Source: JARRQB01 sp965368585
Lineage (GTDB): Bacteria; Pseudomonadota; Gammaproteobacteria; Chromatiales; Chromatiaceae
DNA length: 43,438 nucleotides
Direction of reading: 5' to 3'
Assembly: GCA_965368585.1 (NCBI GenBank)
Contig: CBDUNM010000025.1
Coordinates: 1-43,438, forward strand
Shown here: positions 42,910 to 43,438 of the stretch, one piece after another
How the letters are laid out: each line of letters begins with the position of its first letter
Numbering within the stretch: the stretch's first letter is position 1
Program-made: the position numbers and the translations under genes
Notes under the pieces: generated by a model
Seen by the model: only the letters and a program-made list of their open reading frames with translations
Database searches by the model: none
Told to the model about the DNA's origin: nothing

Positions 42910-43124
42910 GGTCTTCTAATCAATTCTGGCGGCTCGATCGACGTGACTCGGCGACCGTCGATACCCCGCACGCATCGCAGCCGGCCGCCGCGGCGCGACC
43001 GGCTTACCCGCGCACCGGGCAATGGGGCACTCACGGCGACGTGCGTTATGCCGCAGCAACCGGGGTGTGGTCGGAAAATAGGGCTCGAGTCGAAAAAATC
43101 AAACCCGCCGTGCAACGCCGGCGT

Positions 43125-43438
43125 TCAGCCCGCCAGGCGCTGCAGGCGCGCCCGCAGCGCTTCGAGCTCCTCGAGCAGATCGAGCGCCAGGGCCACCCCG
43201 GCGGTATTGACACCGAGGTCGCGCTCCAGCCGCACGGCGCACCGTACCCGACGCACGCTGACACCTCGAAAACGCCAACGTTCGGGTTCCCTCCCCTCCG
43301 GCTCGATCACGCCCTCCTCGGCCAGCTCGATGATTCGTTCGGCCGACACCTGACAGGCGCGGCACAACTCGCTCAAGGTGAGCTGCACGTCCTCTTCCAG
43401 CACTTCGCCGGACAACAATGACCGTGTCTCTTTCGTCA
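43125..43438 (-). CDS. cbpM: Chaperone modulator CbpM (5' end at the window edge)
   Basis: About 103 residues visible. The frame continues to the window end; the last bases read (N)TG-ACG-AAA-GAG, so the true start is probably an ATG whose A is one base outside, overlapping a TGA stop of the upstream gene. The body 'VQLTLSELCRACQVSAERIIELAEEGVIEPEG' is a MerR-like helix-turn-helix-derived fold. It is followed by 'WRFRGVSVRRVRCAVRLERDLGVNTAGVALALDLLEELEALRARLQRL', typical of CbpM. CbpM binds the J-domain of the DnaJ homologue CbpA and inhibits its co-chaperone activity. The coupled upstream gene is therefore predicted to be cbpA. Confidence 0.88.
   Translation of the reverse strand, partial: TKETRSLLSGEVLEEDVQLTLSELCRACQVSAERIIELAEEGVIEPEGREPERWRFRGVSVRRVRCAVRLERDLGVNTAGVALALDLLEELEALRARLQRLAG

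Overview
This is a GC-rich, gene-dense window. Its gene families (a NirS-type nitrite reductase cluster, FadE/FadI/FadJ beta-oxidation enzymes, polyphosphate:AMP phosphotransferase, CusBA, Bat/MoxR, CbpM) suggest a denitrifying gammaproteobacterium. The absence of tRNA or rRNA genes and of marker genes means a finer placement would be a guess.

Layout. (1) 1-7018, minus strand: denitrification cluster in the order nirI, nirS, nirE, nirC, nirF, nirD, nirL, nirG (the last cut by the window edge). It encodes cytochrome cd1 nitrite reductase and the first part of the heme d1 pathway. Two excellent FNR/DNR-type boxes sit at about -41 from predicted -10 elements, one before nirI and one before nirS. 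(2) 7276-11281, plus strand: a small DUF2249 protein, a LysM-bearing MltD-like murein transglycosylase and a class V aminotransferase. (3) 11435-20108, plus strand: a fatty-acid operon, starting with a permuted NlpC/P60 (YiiX/YebB-like) hydrolase, then fadE, a FadI-type thiolase, a FadJ-type multifunctional enzyme and an acyl-CoA synthetase. Its promoter carries a near-perfect PsrA-type operator. A YciA-like thioesterase follows after a 135-bp inverted-repeat element. (4) 20767-24044, plus strand: two-domain polyphosphate:AMP phosphotransferase (TTG start), translationally coupled to an unrecognised 181-residue protein, then a YpfJ-type zinc metalloprotease. (5) 24258-27147: a sigma-54 activator with a PAS domain on the minus strand, an AT-rich 625-bp intergenic region, and an exported protein of unknown function on the plus strand. 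(6) 27325-35171, minus strand: copper module with a CotA-like multicopper oxidase (own terminator), then an FKBP isomerase-cusB-cusA operon. (7) 35773-42909, minus strand: the complete moxR-DUF58-DUF4381-batA-batB/C-batD operon, knitted together by stop/start overlaps. (8) 43125-43438, minus strand: cbpM, whose first base is probably just outside the window.

How they work together. The nir cluster lets the cell respire nitrite under low oxygen. The fad operon supplies electrons from fatty acids, and its FadI/FadJ type is the one used anaerobically in E. coli. The Cus/MCO module handles periplasmic copper, which a denitrifier needs and must also contain. The Bat/MoxR operon is an envelope-associated chaperone/stress system.

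Between genes, four copies of a G-rich, REP-like 'gagagggtgaggg' repeat are scattered over 24-38 kb. Two of them are head-to-head pairs able to form long hairpins. A perfect 13-bp stem-loop separates nirS from nirE. All functional statements rest on reading the sequence and family knowledge; no searches were run.
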